A stretch of DNA of 64,000 nucleotides from G963665495 sp963677785 (GCA_963677785.2 CAXXDH010000003.1:558001-622000); one strand, 5' to 3'. Shown: positions 50,094 to 59,824, counted from the first letter of the stretch. The notes: generated by a model from the letters alone, not told the origin. Translations and numbers: made by a program.

Positions 50094-52115
50094 GTGCGCA
50101 GACTGCGGCTCTTGCTTCTGCTTTTTGTCCTGGGGCTCACGCTTCCCCTGGGCTACCTGGTGGTGCGTACGTACCAGGGCCTGGAACACGAAGAAAGCGC
50201 AAAAATGCACTTCTTTGGCGAAACGCTTTTCGATGCCATGCAGGAAGAGCTGACCGACCTGATCCGCCGGGAGGAATCCCGCAGTGTCGACGCCTACAAT
50301 ACGCTTCAGGACCAGGTTCCGGCGCAGCCGTATGTCCTGGCCTACGTGCAGGCCGCGCCCGAAGATCTGGGTGCGGGGCAGTCCGTCCTGCTGGTGTCCA
50401 AGGATAAAGGCGGCTCCTATGTGACCCGCAAACCCGCCGCACCCAAGACCCGGAAAAAAGCCAAGCCCAAAACCACCCGCCAGGACCTGGGCCTGGAGTG
50501 GCTGGACGAGGAGCAGGTCGGCGCGAAAAGCAAGGCCGCGGAAGAAGACCGCAAAAAAAAGGAACTGGCGGCCGCCGCCTCCCGCTTCAGCATTGTGGAC
50601 GACCTGTTCGCGGGGAAATATTTTTCCGTCAGGCGCAAAGAACGCCAGCAGGATTACCTGGTTTCCCAGAATCCGCGGGTCGAGCAGCTCACGGCCGAGC
50701 AGGCCAAAAAACTTGCGCCCAAGGATAAAAAGGCCGAGAAACAAAAGCCTGTCAAAAAGGCGGCGCCCAAAGCCCGTATAAGAAAACCCGCCGGTACTGG
50801 AAGCTCCGACACCGCCGGCACGGTGCGCGAAGTGGATCTGTCGCCGGAGGTTGCGCGGCCCGAACTGGGGCTCGAGCCCGAAACCTTTGCCGTGGAAGTG
50901 AACCCGCTGCAGGCCGTGTTCCTGAAGAACGGCAACATCTTTATTTTCCGCCGGATCGTTATTGACCACCGTATTCTCCGGCAAGGCCTCGTATTGGATG
51001 TCCGGGATTTTCTCGAACACCTGGCCCGTACGTATTTTCTGAACCAGCCGTTGTCCATATACAGCCGCATGACCCTCTGGGTACGCGGCAGCGGCCAGCC
51101 GGACTCTCTGCTGGAAGCCGGGGCGGACATCAAGTCGCCCCAGTTCACCCTTGTCCGGAATTTCCCCCGCCCGTTCGATTTTCTGGAGGTAGGGCTCGAA
51201 TGCGGCACCCCGCCCGTGTCCGACGCCATGCGGACGGTCCATTTTCTCGTGGCCGCGCTCCTGGGCGTGCTGCTCCTCGGCGTGTTCGCCATCTACAAAA
51301 GCACCCGGGTGGTTGTGGAGCATTCGGAGCGCCGCTCCGGATTTGTTTCGTCCGTGACGCACGAGCTGAAGACGCCCTTGACCAATATCCGCCTGTACAT
51401 AGAGATGCTCGAACAGGGCATCGCCCGGGACAGGAACCGCGAGCAGGATTATTTCAGAATTCTGCGTACCGAGAGTGAACGCCTCGGCAGGCTGATCAAC
51501 AACGTGCTGGAGTTTTCCAAACTGGAAAAGCGCAACCGGTCCTTTACCATGAGCGAAGGCGATCTGAGCGAAGTGGTGGCCGAGGTGCGGGACCTGATGA
51601 GCGAAAAAATGCGCAAGGAAGGATTCAGCTGCACCATACGCTTTGAGCCCGACATCGAAGCCGGCATCGAGGCCGATTTCGAAAACGAGAACCCGGCCCC
51701 GGATGCCCCGGGTACCCTTGACGCCCTGGATTCGGATGCCGTCCAGTTGCCCGTGGTGCGCTACGACCGCGAAGCCATGATCCAGGTCCTGCTGAATCTG
51801 ATGGAAAACAGCGTGAAGTTCGGCAAGGAAGCCGAAAAAAAGGAGATTACCGTCACCGTCAGCAGCGACGCGCAAGGCATCTCGCTGCGCGTCTCGGATT
51901 CGGGCCCGGGTATCCCCAAAAAGGCCCTGGCCAAAGTCTTCGAGGATTTTTACCGGGTGGACAATTCGCTGACCCGCAAAACCAAGGGCACGGGCATCGG
52001 CCTGGCCCTGGTCAAAAAGCTGGTCCAGGAAATGGGGGGCAAGGTGCACGCCGAAAACAACCCGGAAGGCGGCTGCTCCGTCATCATCCGCCTCCCGGCA
52101 GTGCACCCCGAGTAA
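50094..52115 (+). CDS. Sensor histidine kinase, HATPase family, with Lys/Ala-rich insert
   Basis: 673 residues, GTG start at 50094 in a GAGGAATAGTCG context. N-terminal membrane segment, a periplasmic domain with a long Lys/Ala/Pro-rich stretch (about 110-245), a second membrane segment near 378-400, HisKA with the phosphoacceptor His in 'SVTHELKTPLTNIRLYIE' (about 422), and HATPase motifs 'NLMENSVKFG', 'SDSGPGIPKK' and 'GTGIGLALVKKL'. An acidic insert ('FENENPAPDAPGTLDALDS') lies between HisKA and HATPase. The signal is unknown; the divergent VWA/PspA-like genes may be targets. Confidence 0.92.
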   Translation: MRRLRLLLLLFVLGLTLPLGYLVVRTYQGLEHEESAKMHFFGETLFDAMQEELTDLIRREESRSVDAYNTLQDQVPAQPYVLAYVQAAPEDLGAGQSVLLVSKDKGGSYVTRKPAAPKTRKKAKPKTTRQDLGLEWLDEEQVGAKSKAAEEDRKKKELAAAASRFSIVDDLFAGKYFSVRRKERQQDYLVSQNPRVEQLTAEQAKKLAPKDKKAEKQKPVKKAAPKARIRKPAGTGSSDTAGTVREVDLSPEVARPELGLEPETFAVEVNPLQAVFLKNGNIFIFRRIVIDHRILRQGLVLDVRDFLEHLARTYFLNQPLSIYSRMTLWVRGSGQPDSLLEAGADIKSPQFTLVRNFPRPFDFLEVGLECGTPPVSDAMRTVHFLVAALLGVLLLGVFAIYKSTRVVVEHSERRSGFVSSVTHELKTPLTNIRLYIEMLEQGIARDRNREQDYFRILRTESERLGRLINNVLEFSKLEKRNRSFTMSEGDLSEVVAEVRDLMSEKMRKEGFSCTIRFEPDIEAGIEADFENENPAPDAPGTLDALDSDAVQLPVVRYDREAMIQVLLNLMENSVKFGKEAEKKEITVTVSSDAQGISLRVSDSGPGIPKKALAKVFEDFYRVDNSLTRKTKGTGIGLALVKKLVQEMGGKVHAENNPEGGCSVIIRLPAVHPE

Positions 52116-52179
52116 GTGTGTCCGTCAGATGAATTTTTCTTGACAGAACAGCGCTGGAGGAATAAATAACTTTTTTCCT

Positions 52180-52266
52180 GCCGGGGTGGTGAAATTGGTA
52201 GACGCGCTGGACTCAAAATCCAGTATGGGCGACCATGTGCGGGTTCGACTCCCGCCCCCGGCACCA
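52180..52266 (+). tRNA. tRNA-Leu (CAA)
   Basis: 87 nt with CCA. Acceptor GCCGGGG pairs with CCCCGGC; D loop GAAATTGGTAGACGC; anticodon loop CTCAAAA gives CAA; long variable arm (TATGGGCGACCATGT); T loop GTTCGACTC. Class II, as for leucine. Confidence 0.97.
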
Positions 52267-52310
52267 AATCAAGATCTAGGACTGTCCAACAAAGTCCAAA
52301 AAGATAATTA

Positions 52311-52361
52311 AATCAGAGACAATCGGATTTCATAAATCCGATTGTCTCTGATTGTTTTTTT
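52311..52361 (+). terminator. Intrinsic terminator after tRNA-Leu
   Basis: Two 20-base arms (52311-52330 and 52334-52353, AATCAGAGACAATCGGATTT and its complement) form a perfect stem around CAT, followed by GTTTTTTT. Confidence 0.95.
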
Positions 52362-52385
52362 GATCTTTACACCATGCGCGGGTAA

Positions 52386-52688
52386 TTTTCAGGGGAGAGC
52401 ATCAACATTCCCCGCCCCCCGGGCGACGCAAGAAAGCCAGCCGGTCGAATTCAGATCGAAAATGCCATAAAGGCGCTTATAATCGATCCGGCGGACTCGT
52501 GTCCTCCAGGTGGTCAGTTTCTCAACATTTTTGTATCGGCCTACGGTTACTTGGAGCAGGATGCAGACGCGATCCGCCAGTTGAAGAAAAAAACGCCTCT
52601 GGCTGAAGTGGCAGGAACGCATGAAACAGTATGCAACTACGGACCCGTCAAGAATAAACTCTACTTATTTCAAGCTAGAAATTATTGA
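52386..52688 (+). pseudogene. Start-less open frame, probable gene fragment
   Basis: A continuous frame of 100 codons has protein-like text ('RIQIENAIKALIIDPADSCP', 'PGGQFLNIFVSAYGYLEQDA', 'DAIRQLKKKTPLAEVAGTHE') and stops at 52686-52688, but contains no ATG and follows an in-frame TAA. It may be the truncated 3' part of a gene lost by deletion next to the tRNA. No family recognised. Confidence 0.35.
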
Positions 52689-52802
52689 TTTGACTGTTGG
52701 GGAAGCCCCGAAAGTCGAGTATTGTAAGCAGTACGTATCAATAGACACCCACAGCTGTATTATCCGGAAAAAATGTATTTGCCTCACATTGCCTCTCTGT
52801 GG

Positions 52803-53396
52803 CTACTTGCGACTGCCACGCAGCAAATCTCCAAAAGGATAGGGATCGTCAAAAAAATTCGGCGAGTTACTCGTTTTTGCTGGTGAGTTGCCAGTTCTTC
52901 CTGGTGAGTTACTGGTCCTTTTTCCTTGTTGGAGCTCTGTTTTATATCGTGTCAGCATCCAAATAATCTCTTCCGCGCTCCCCCGTTTATAAGCAGTTTT
53001 TAATTGCTCCTTTATTATAACATCCGGATAAAATTCAATCCATTGATGAAAAGTTGGGGAATCAACTATGGATTTCCAATCAGGATGGACCGCAGATACT
53101 TTTTCTCTAAACTGTACCTGTAACAATTCATATCTTTTTGCTTCAGCTATTCTTGCTTTTTCTGCCTCCTGCTGCGCTGCTATCCTCTCTGCCTTTTGCT
53201 GCTCTGCGTTTGCGTTTGGAAATCTGCGGCATAGTTTGTCAACAATTTGTGAATCTGCCATAGTCATCAACGGATAGCGCTTATGCTCCAGGCAATCTTC
53301 GTATGTTGTTGGCACATAAAAGTGATAGTTATAAACAGCGTAGCCCGCCACAAGCAAAACCACACATGCCACAGATATCAGGATCGCTTTTGTCAT
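52803..53396 (-). CDS. Membrane-anchored protein with SNSP repeats, function unknown
   Basis: 197 residues. One membrane segment (ILISVACVVLLVAGYAVYNY), a helical Gln/Glu/Ala-rich middle ('EQQKAERIAAQQEAEKARIA'), 'YPDVIIKEQLKTAYKRGSAE', then near-repeats (TSNSPGRTGNSPAKTSNSPN) and a 'DPYPFGDLLRG' tail. ATG at 53396 follows GAAGGTAGATAA. Probably accessory; no family recognised. Confidence 0.65.
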   Translation of the reverse strand: MTKAILISVACVVLLVAGYAVYNYHFYVPTTYEDCLEHKRYPLMTMADSQIVDKLCRRFPNANAEQQKAERIAAQQEAEKARIAEAKRYELLQVQFREKVSAVHPDWKSIVDSPTFHQWIEFYPDVIIKEQLKTAYKRGSAEEIIWMLTRYKTELQQGKRTSNSPGRTGNSPAKTSNSPNFFDDPYPFGDLLRGSRK

Positions 53397-53781
53397 TTAT
53401 CTACCTTCAATGCATGCATTAACAAAATAAACTATACCGAAATACTCTTTAAATAAGCCGCCCCCCCCCTGCGCATCGTCACCTTTATGTGAGTCTAAAT
53501 TTATTGTTAGCAGCAATGGCAAAGGGTCGCAAGGCAAGTCGATCGCATTCTGAATGCCAAAGAGTAGCTCTTCAACGAATTACGTTGTCATGACGTCTTG
53601 AAATCGCGTGCGTTTTGTGTTCATTATTCGGATTTTTCAAATTTTATCAAATTACGAACTATTTTCCGCATTGCAGCAATTTTTTTAGGAAGAATGATCT
53701 TTTCCTGGGTTCATCCAACCCAGCACAAAGACACACCAACGGCAAAAGAACTTCGCACGGATCGGAGGCTTCATTTTTTTC
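53397..53781. other. Intergenic region before the TetR gene
   Basis: Holds a run of nine C at 53461-53469, 65 bp upstream of the SNSP-repeat protein start, and AT-rich sequence. No gene supported. Confidence 0.4.
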
Positions 53782-53810
53782 TTGACTCAGTCATTCGACT
53801 GAACTATTTT
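53782..53810 (+). promoter_or_regulatory. Promoter with operator-like inverted repeat, tetR-RND operon
   Basis: TTGACT (53782-53787) and TATTTT (53805-53810) are 17 bp apart. A perfect inverted repeat TCAGTC-ATTC-GACTGA (53787-53802) occupies the spacer, ideal for a TetR dimer that blocks RNA polymerase. Confidence 0.6.
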
Positions 53811-53844
53811 TTTTCATGAAACAACTAATGAAAGGAATCGCTGG

Positions 53845-54510
53845 ATGACTCGAGAGAAAAAAACACGCAAGGACACCCGGAACAATCTGATGATAACGGC
53901 GGGCAGGCTGTTTGCCGAACATGGCTACGACAAGGTCAGCACCCGGAAAATAGCTGATACAGCGCAAGTGAACCTTGGAGGGATCCACTACCACTTCGGC
54001 AGCAAGGAAAAGCTCTACATCGAAGCGTTCAAATTCGCAGTGGAAACAAGCCGGGCAGCCCGGTTCGGCCAAGCCGTGGAGGAATTTCCTCATTTGATGC
54101 GGACTCCGAAAGGACAGGCGGAACTGGTGTGCAAGGTGGCGAAGGACACTTTCATGGATCTGCGCGACAGCCAGGAAGGCGCCTGGGTGCACGAAATCCT
54201 CTTGCGCGAACTGTATTTCCCTTCCTCAGCGAAAGAAACACTGGCCGTGCTTGTCTTCAAGCCGAAGATGGAAACAACTTTCAACTTTTTTGATCAAATC
54301 AACCCTTCCTTTACAATAGAAGAAAAACTGTATTTCTCCTCTTTCATAGGCTCAAACGCTTTGTTCTATTTCGCCACCCTCCGGCCTTATAAAGTGATGT
54401 TCGGGAATCCTTTTCACGAGTCCGTCTATCTGAAAAAAGTGGAACAACAGACAACAAAAGCTTTACTTCTTTTGCTGGGGCTTCCCCTACCTACCGAGTT
54501 TTTACCGTAA
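53845..54510 (+). CDS. TetR-family regulator
   Basis: 221 residues. N-terminal HTH 'RNNLMITAGRLFAEHGYDKV', 'STRKIADTAQVNLGGIHYHF', 'GSKEKLYIEAFKFAVE'; the C-terminal part resembles the CecR/DUF1956-type effector domain (for example 'GAWVHEILLRELYFPS'). ATG follows GAAAGGAATCGCTGG. It probably represses the RND efflux genes that start 46 bp downstream, with the inverted repeat in its promoter as operator. Confidence 0.92.
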   Translation: MTREKKTRKDTRNNLMITAGRLFAEHGYDKVSTRKIADTAQVNLGGIHYHFGSKEKLYIEAFKFAVETSRAARFGQAVEEFPHLMRTPKGQAELVCKVAKDTFMDLRDSQEGAWVHEILLRELYFPSSAKETLAVLVFKPKMETTFNFFDQINPSFTIEEKLYFSSFIGSNALFYFATLRPYKVMFGNPFHESVYLKKVEQQTTKALLLLLGLPLPTEFLP

Positions 54511-54556
54511 CCACATTATTATTTTCAAAAAACAACTAAAGAAGTGAAAAATAACC

Positions 54557-55684
54557 ATGAGAACAGTAATTGTTTTTCTATTTTCTCTGTCCTTGACACT
54601 TTTATGGGCTCTCTTTTCCTGGATCCCGCTGGACACCGCCTGCGCAAACAGTTCCGGCAAGCAACACGCCTTGCGACAAATTGTCCGGCCGGTTCGCACA
54701 TCCACAGTGACACCCCTGGTACGCAAGTCAATCAAAGACTTTCCCGGCACAGTCCGGGCCGAACAGCGCGTGGACCTGGCCTTTTCGGTCGCCGGACAAC
54801 TGCTCTTTCTACGCGCGGATGAAGGATTGCACGTACGTAAAGGCCAGGTCATTGCCAGGCTGGACCAGCGCGACTTCGAAATCGCCCTGGACAAGGCAGC
54901 AGCAGCTTTTGAAGAAGCGCGCAAGACCCTGGGGCGAACCAAAAAACTGATCCATCAGAAAGTGGTCTCCCAGTCGGATCTGGACAGCGACCAAGCCACC
55001 TACGACTCCACTCGGGCGGAGATGCGCGCCAAGAAAAAAGCGCTGGACGATACGGTCATCTCTGCGCCCTTTGACGGAGTCATCGCCAAGCGCTACGTGG
55101 AAAACCACGAACATATCGCCGCCAAATCCGCCATTGTTTCCATCCAGGACATCAGCGTCATCCAGGTGGTATTCGAGGTGCCCGAACGCACCATTGCCAG
55201 GGAAGGCAACCTGAATCATTTTGACATCCGCGTCGCCTTCGACGTGCTCCCCGGACAATGGTTCACGGCCAAACCGCGCGAAGTGGAGGTGGAGGCCGAC
55301 AACGCCACCCATACTTACGATGTGGTCGTGAACATCACCCCGCAGCCCGGCATGCACATTTACCCCGGCATGACCGCAACGGTCCGCGTGGAACGCAAAG
55401 ATCCCGGCGACACGGGCAAAGACTCGCGGGAAGCCCCGGCCACCCTGGTGCCGGTTCAGGCCGTTTTCTCCGGAAGCGACGGCAAGGCCTATGTATGGGT
55501 AATACGCGATGCCGAAGGAACGCCCGTCAGAACCCGGGTCAAGCTGGGCAAGTTGCGCGACGAGGGCCAGGAAATCCTCTCCGGGCTCAAAATGGGGCAG
55601 AAAATCGCCGTGGCCGGCGTACATACCCTGACCGACAAAATGCGCGTTCGCCCCATGACCCCAGGAGTGGAGGGGCTTGATTGA
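54557..55684 (+). CDS. RND efflux periplasmic adaptor (membrane fusion protein)
   Basis: 375 residues: signal peptide (TVIVFLFSLSLTLLWALFSW), then the HlyD/AcrA-like fold with 'DFPGTVRAEQRVDLAFSVAG' and 'LHVRKGQVIARLDQRDFEIA', an alpha-helical hairpin, 'VISAPFDGVIAKRYVENHEH', and a beta-barrel ending 'RVRPMTPGVEGLD'. Joins the inner-membrane pump to an outer-membrane channel; no TolC-like gene is in the window. The stop overlaps the next ATG (TGATG). Confidence 0.93.
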   Translation: MRTVIVFLFSLSLTLLWALFSWIPLDTACANSSGKQHALRQIVRPVRTSTVTPLVRKSIKDFPGTVRAEQRVDLAFSVAGQLLFLRADEGLHVRKGQVIARLDQRDFEIALDKAAAAFEEARKTLGRTKKLIHQKVVSQSDLDSDQATYDSTRAEMRAKKKALDDTVISAPFDGVIAKRYVENHEHIAAKSAIVSIQDISVIQVVFEVPERTIAREGNLNHFDIRVAFDVLPGQWFTAKPREVEVEADNATHTYDVVVNITPQPGMHIYPGMTATVRVERKDPGDTGKDSREAPATLVPVQAVFSGSDGKAYVWVIRDAEGTPVRTRVKLGKLRDEGQEILSGLKMGQKIAVAGVHTLTDKMRVRPMTPGVEGLD

Positions 55685-58600
55685 TGAACGCCGCCAGTTA
55701 TTCCATCAAAAATAAAACCGTTATGCTGGTGATGATCCTGATCATCGTGGTCGGCGGCGCAATCTCCTATCTCAAACTCGGGCGACTGGAAGATCCGGAC
55801 TTCACCATCAAGCAAGCGGTCATCTATACGCAGTACCCCGGCGCTACGGCCGAGGAAGTGGAAGAGGAAGTCACCGAACCCCTGGAAAGCGCCATCCAGC
55901 AGCTCAAGCAACTGGACGAGGTCACCTCCATCTCCCGCTCGGGGCTGTCGATCATATACGCGGAAATGCAAGAAATATACGACGCCGAAACCCTGCCCCA
56001 GGTCTGGGACGAACTGCGCCGCAAGATCAACTCTGCGGCTGAAGACCTGCCGCCCGGAGTGAGCAAACCAGAAGTCAACGATGATTTCGGCGACGTATAC
56101 GGGGTTCTTTTCTCCATCACAGGAGACGGCTATTCCAACCACGATCTCAAAGAATTCGCCAAAGACCTGCGCAAGGAACTCCTGCTCTGCGATCAGGTGG
56201 GGCGTATCGATCTCTGGGGCGACCAGCAGGAAATCGTCTACGTGGAAATCGACCGCTTCAAACTCGCCCAACTCGGACTGACCAGTTCGTCAATTTTCAA
56301 CACCATCAGCGAACAAAATGCCGTCACATCGGCCGGCAAGGTCCAGGTGGGCCCCGAACAGATCAACCTGCGCCTCAGCGGCGCCTTCACGTCGGTCAAG
56401 GACATTGAAGACCTGCTGGTCAAAGGCGCTTCAAGCGACAGGATCATTCGGATCAAAGATGTGGCCACTGTGAAGCGCTCCTATTACGACCCGCCCACGG
56501 AACTACTGCTCAGAAACGGCAATCCGGGCGTCGGGCTGGGTATTTCCACCATCGCGGGCGGCAACGTAGTGGCCATGGGCGAGGCCGTACGCTCCAAACT
56601 GCACGAACTGCGCTCTCACATTCCCGTGGGCATCGACATCCAGAACATTTCCTTTCAGGGCGACACCGTATCCGAGTCCGTCCGTGGATTCGTGGTCAAC
56701 CTGACAGAGGCCGTGGTCATTGTCATTCTTGTCCTGGTGATTTTCATGGGCCTGCGTGAGGGGTTGATCATGGGCATTGTGCTGCTCCTGACAATCCTCG
56801 CCACTTTCATGATCATGAAGGTCCTGGACGTCAGTCTGCAGCGCATCTCCCTCGGCGCGCTGATCATCGCCCTGGGCATGCTGGTGGACAATGCCATCGT
56901 TGTCACCGAAGGCATTGTGATCAAGTCGCTGCAGGGCAAAACCAAAATCAAGGCCGCGGAGGAAACCGTGAGCGAGGTCCAGTGGCCGCTGCTGGGCGCC
57001 ACGCTCATCGCCATTCTGGCCTTTGCCGCCATTGCCGTGTCCAAGGACGTTACCGGCGAGTATCTGCACAGCCTGTTCCAGGTCATCAGTACGTCGCTGT
57101 TGCTGAGCTGGGTGTTCGCCATCACCATCACCCCGTATTTGTGCGTCACCCTGCTGCCCACCCCCAAAGAGGCCAACCTGGAAGTCCACAATACGCCTTT
57201 TTTCCGCCTGTATAAGAAATTTTTGAAGCTCTGCGTCAATCTCCGCTGGGTCACGCTGGTCTGCGTGGGAGGCATGCTGTTCGCCGCATTGTACGGATTC
57301 CAGTTCGTACAGCATAATTTTTTCCCAGACTCCTCGCGTCCGCAGTTTATGCTGCATATCTGGTACCCTGAAGGCACGCACATTTCCGAAACCCAACAAA
57401 ATGTTTCCCAACTCGGTGCGGACATAGATAAAATACCCGGCGTCACCAATATCACGGCATTCATTGGCAATGGCGCACCGCGTTTTATTCTGACCTATTC
57501 GCCGGAAATGCCGGACAGCTCCTACGCCATGCTGCTTGTGGACGTGAAGGACTACGACAGCCTCAAACCGACCATGGCCAAAGCCTCCACATATCTTGCC
57601 GCCAACCATTCCGATAGTATCTACCATGTCGAACCGTTCAAACTCGGCCCGAACGCCGGAGCTGTGGAAGCCCGCTTGTCCGGACGCGATCCCGACGTGC
57701 TGCGGCGACTCGGCGAAGAGATCATGAACATCATGCATGCGGAACCCAATGCCGGGACCATCATGCAGGACTGGCGCGAACGGGTGAAAACCCTGGACGT
57801 AAAGCTGGCGGAAACCCGAATGCGGGAAGTGGGCGTGGGCCGACCGGACGTGGGCGAAGCGCTGCAGATGAATTTCTCGGGTCTGGCTGCCGCAACCTAT
57901 CGCGACGGAGACGAAGTCCTGCCCATCATGCTCCGTCCGCCGGACGCGCAGCGCCACGGCATCAACCACCTGAACGACCTGCAGGTTTTCAACTCGACCA
58001 CAGGCAAAGCCATCCCCATCGGCCAGGTCACGGACGGCTGGCAGACCAGTTTTGAAGAACCTGTAATCCAGAGGCGCGACCGCATGCGCACCCTGACGGT
58101 TTCCTGCGAACAACTCTCTGGTACGGCCGCGGACCTTTTCAAAAAACTGCAGCCGCAAATTGAGGCCATTCAGCTGCCTGAAGGCTATTCGCTCGAATGG
58201 GGCGGCGAACATGAAAAATCCGAAGACGCCAACACAAAACTCATGGCCAACGTGCCCATTGCCTTTGTCGCCATGTTCCTGATCACAGTCTTCCTGTTCA
58301 ATACGCTACGCCATCCGCTGATCATCTTCCTGGGGCTGCCCCTGGCCGTCATCGGCGTGTCCGCCGGGTTGCTGCTGACCAACCAGCCCTTCGGATTCAT
58401 GGCTCTGCTCGGCTTTCTCAGCCTGGCCGGGATGCTCATCAAGAACGAAATCGTGTTGCTCGACCAGGTCAATATAGAACGGGCCCAGGGCAAACCCGCC
58501 TACCCGGCGCTCATCGACGCCTCGGTCAGCCGCGTCCGGCCCGTATGCATGGCAGCCTTAACCACGGTGCTGGGCATGGTGCCCCTGGTCTGGGATCCCT

Positions 58601-58785
58601 TTTTCGCGCCCATGGCCGTGACGATCATGGGCGGCCTGACCTTCGCCACCCTCTTGACCCTGGTGGTGACGCCCGTGCTATACGCGCTCTTTTTCCGCGT
58701 ACACCGGGACAAAAAAACCAAAGCCCGCGACAACGACAAAGCGCAGATGCAAACCAAAGAAAAAATGAACGTACTGCCTAACTGA
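55684..58785 (+). CDS. RND efflux pump permease (HAE1/AcrB-like)
   Basis: 1033 residues from ATG 55684. Twelve membrane segments with two large periplasmic loops. N-terminus 'NKTVMLVMILIIVVGGAISY'. The proton-relay region in TM4 reads 'GMLVDNAIVVTEG' (Asp then Asn, where AcrB has Asp-Asp) and 'LAGMLIKNEIVLLDQVN' in the TM10 region retains the Lys. Probably exports hydrophobic toxins using the proton gradient. Its 3' end overlaps the convergent ABC ATPase gene by 8 bp. Confidence 0.94.
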   Translation: MNAASYSIKNKTVMLVMILIIVVGGAISYLKLGRLEDPDFTIKQAVIYTQYPGATAEEVEEEVTEPLESAIQQLKQLDEVTSISRSGLSIIYAEMQEIYDAETLPQVWDELRRKINSAAEDLPPGVSKPEVNDDFGDVYGVLFSITGDGYSNHDLKEFAKDLRKELLLCDQVGRIDLWGDQQEIVYVEIDRFKLAQLGLTSSSIFNTISEQNAVTSAGKVQVGPEQINLRLSGAFTSVKDIEDLLVKGASSDRIIRIKDVATVKRSYYDPPTELLLRNGNPGVGLGISTIAGGNVVAMGEAVRSKLHELRSHIPVGIDIQNISFQGDTVSESVRGFVVNLTEAVVIVILVLVIFMGLREGLIMGIVLLLTILATFMIMKVLDVSLQRISLGALIIALGMLVDNAIVVTEGIVIKSLQGKTKIKAAEETVSEVQWPLLGATLIAILAFAAIAVSKDVTGEYLHSLFQVISTSLLLSWVFAITITPYLCVTLLPTPKEANLEVHNTPFFRLYKKFLKLCVNLRWVTLVCVGGMLFAALYGFQFVQHNFFPDSSRPQFMLHIWYPEGTHISETQQNVSQLGADIDKIPGVTNITAFIGNGAPRFILTYSPEMPDSSYAMLLVDVKDYDSLKPTMAKASTYLAANHSDSIYHVEPFKLGPNAGAVEARLSGRDPDVLRRLGEEIMNIMHAEPNAGTIMQDWRERVKTLDVKLAETRMREVGVGRPDVGEALQMNFSGLAAATYRDGDEVLPIMLRPPDAQRHGINHLNDLQVFNSTTGKAIPIGQVTDGWQTSFEEPVIQRRDRMRTLTVSCEQLSGTAADLFKKLQPQIEAIQLPEGYSLEWGGEHEKSEDANTKLMANVPIAFVAMFLITVFLFNTLRHPLIIFLGLPLAVIGVSAGLLLTNQPFGFMALLGFLSLAGMLIKNEIVLLDQVNIERAQGKPAYPALIDASVSRVRPVCMAALTTVLGMVPLVWDPFFAPMAVTIMGGLTFATLLTLVVTPVLYALFFRVHRDKKTKARDNDKAQMQTKEKMNVLPN

Positions 58786-59824
58786 CGATATGGTGAGCGA
58801 GCTGCGGATCAAAAGACAGGGTGACAGTGGAGCCTTTTTGCACGGCCTCGCTCAGGGCCAGGCGGTGGTCCAGCTGCGCAGTGAAGCGAACTTCTTCGCG
58901 GACAGCGGCCAGCTGCCAGACAAATCCCAGGCGGGAGACGGTCGTGACCGTGGCGGCAAAGGAGACCCAGTTCTCCGGATGGTCTCCGTTGAGCGACACC
59001 GCGATGTCCTCCGGACGCAGCGCCACAAAGCCCGTACCGCTGTCCGGCGCGTTGCCGCAGGCCGGAGTTTCGAGATGAGCGAACCGGCAGCGGCCGCTGC
59101 CGTATTCTGAGGAAAAAATATTCTTCATGCCCACAAAATCCGCAATGAACGTCGTGGCCGGACGGTGAAAAATGTCCAAAGTCGGAGCGCATTGTTCGAT
59201 CCGCCCTTTGCGGATCACGGCGGCCCGGTCGGCCAGGGTCAAGGCATCCACAAAATCATGGGTCACCATGAAAAAGGTGACGCCGGTCTCCTGATGCAAT
59301 TCTTTCAAATTGGCCCGCACGTCTTCACGAAACTGCGGATCCAGTGAAGAAAGCGGCTCGTCCAGCAGCACGATATCCGGCCTGCAGGCCAGGGCTCTGG
59401 CCAATGCGATACGCTGTTTTTCCCCGCCACTCAGGTTCGCGGTTTTACGCGCTTCCAGGTGGGACAACCCCAGCCGTTCCATAAGCTCGCGCGCGTAGCG
59501 CACTCCGTCCGTCTGGTCGATGCGGTGGTATTTTTGCCCGTAGGTGATATTTCGCAGCACGTTCATATGCGGAAAAAGCGCGTGGTCCTGGTAGACCAGC
59601 CCGATACGGCGCTTTTCCGGCGGGGCCTTGGTTTTGTCCTCATCGGCCAGAAGGATCCTGCCCGCATGCGGAATCGTCAACCCGGCCAGGGATTCGAGCA
59701 ACAGGGTCTTGCCCGAGCCAGTGGGCCCCATGAGCGCGAAAAACGCGCCCTGCCGTACGTGCAGGGATACCGGCCCAAGTGTAAAACCGGGAAACGTAAG
59801 CTGCAGTTTTTCGACACGAATCAT
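58778..59824 (-). CDS. Tungstate/molybdate ABC transporter ATP-binding protein (WtpC/ModC-like)
   Basis: 348 residues from ATG 59824 (MIRVEKLQLTFPGFTLGPVS). Walker A 'GPTGSGKTLL', Q-loop 'LVYQDHALFPHMNVL', signature 'NLSGGEKQRIALARAL', Walker B 'DIVLLDEPLSSLD' and H-loop 'MVTHDFVDAL'. The C-terminal TOBE-like region (about 250-348) suits a regulatory oxyanion site. Overlaps the permease gene by ATGA. Tungstate versus molybdate cannot be told from the sequence. Confidence 0.92.
   Translation of the reverse strand: MIRVEKLQLTFPGFTLGPVSLHVRQGAFFALMGPTGSGKTLLLESLAGLTIPHAGRILLADEDKTKAPPEKRRIGLVYQDHALFPHMNVLRNITYGQKYHRIDQTDGVRYARELMERLGLSHLEARKTANLSGGEKQRIALARALACRPDIVLLDEPLSSLDPQFREDVRANLKELHQETGVTFFMVTHDFVDALTLADRAAVIRKGRIEQCAPTLDIFHRPATTFIADFVGMKNIFSSEYGSGRCRFAHLETPACGNAPDSGTGFVALRPEDIAVSLNGDHPENWVSFAATVTTVSRLGFVWQLAAVREEVRFTAQLDHRLALSEAVQKGSTVTLSFDPQLAHHIVS

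Noticed and set aside
49332..52106. 924-codon frame on the minus strand
   Set aside because: Antisense shadow of the response regulator and histidine kinase; His/Gln-rich without any domain.
53461..53469. C9 run as a phase-variable promoter
   Set aside because: No -35/-10 pair flanks it at a useful distance, so phase variation is speculation.
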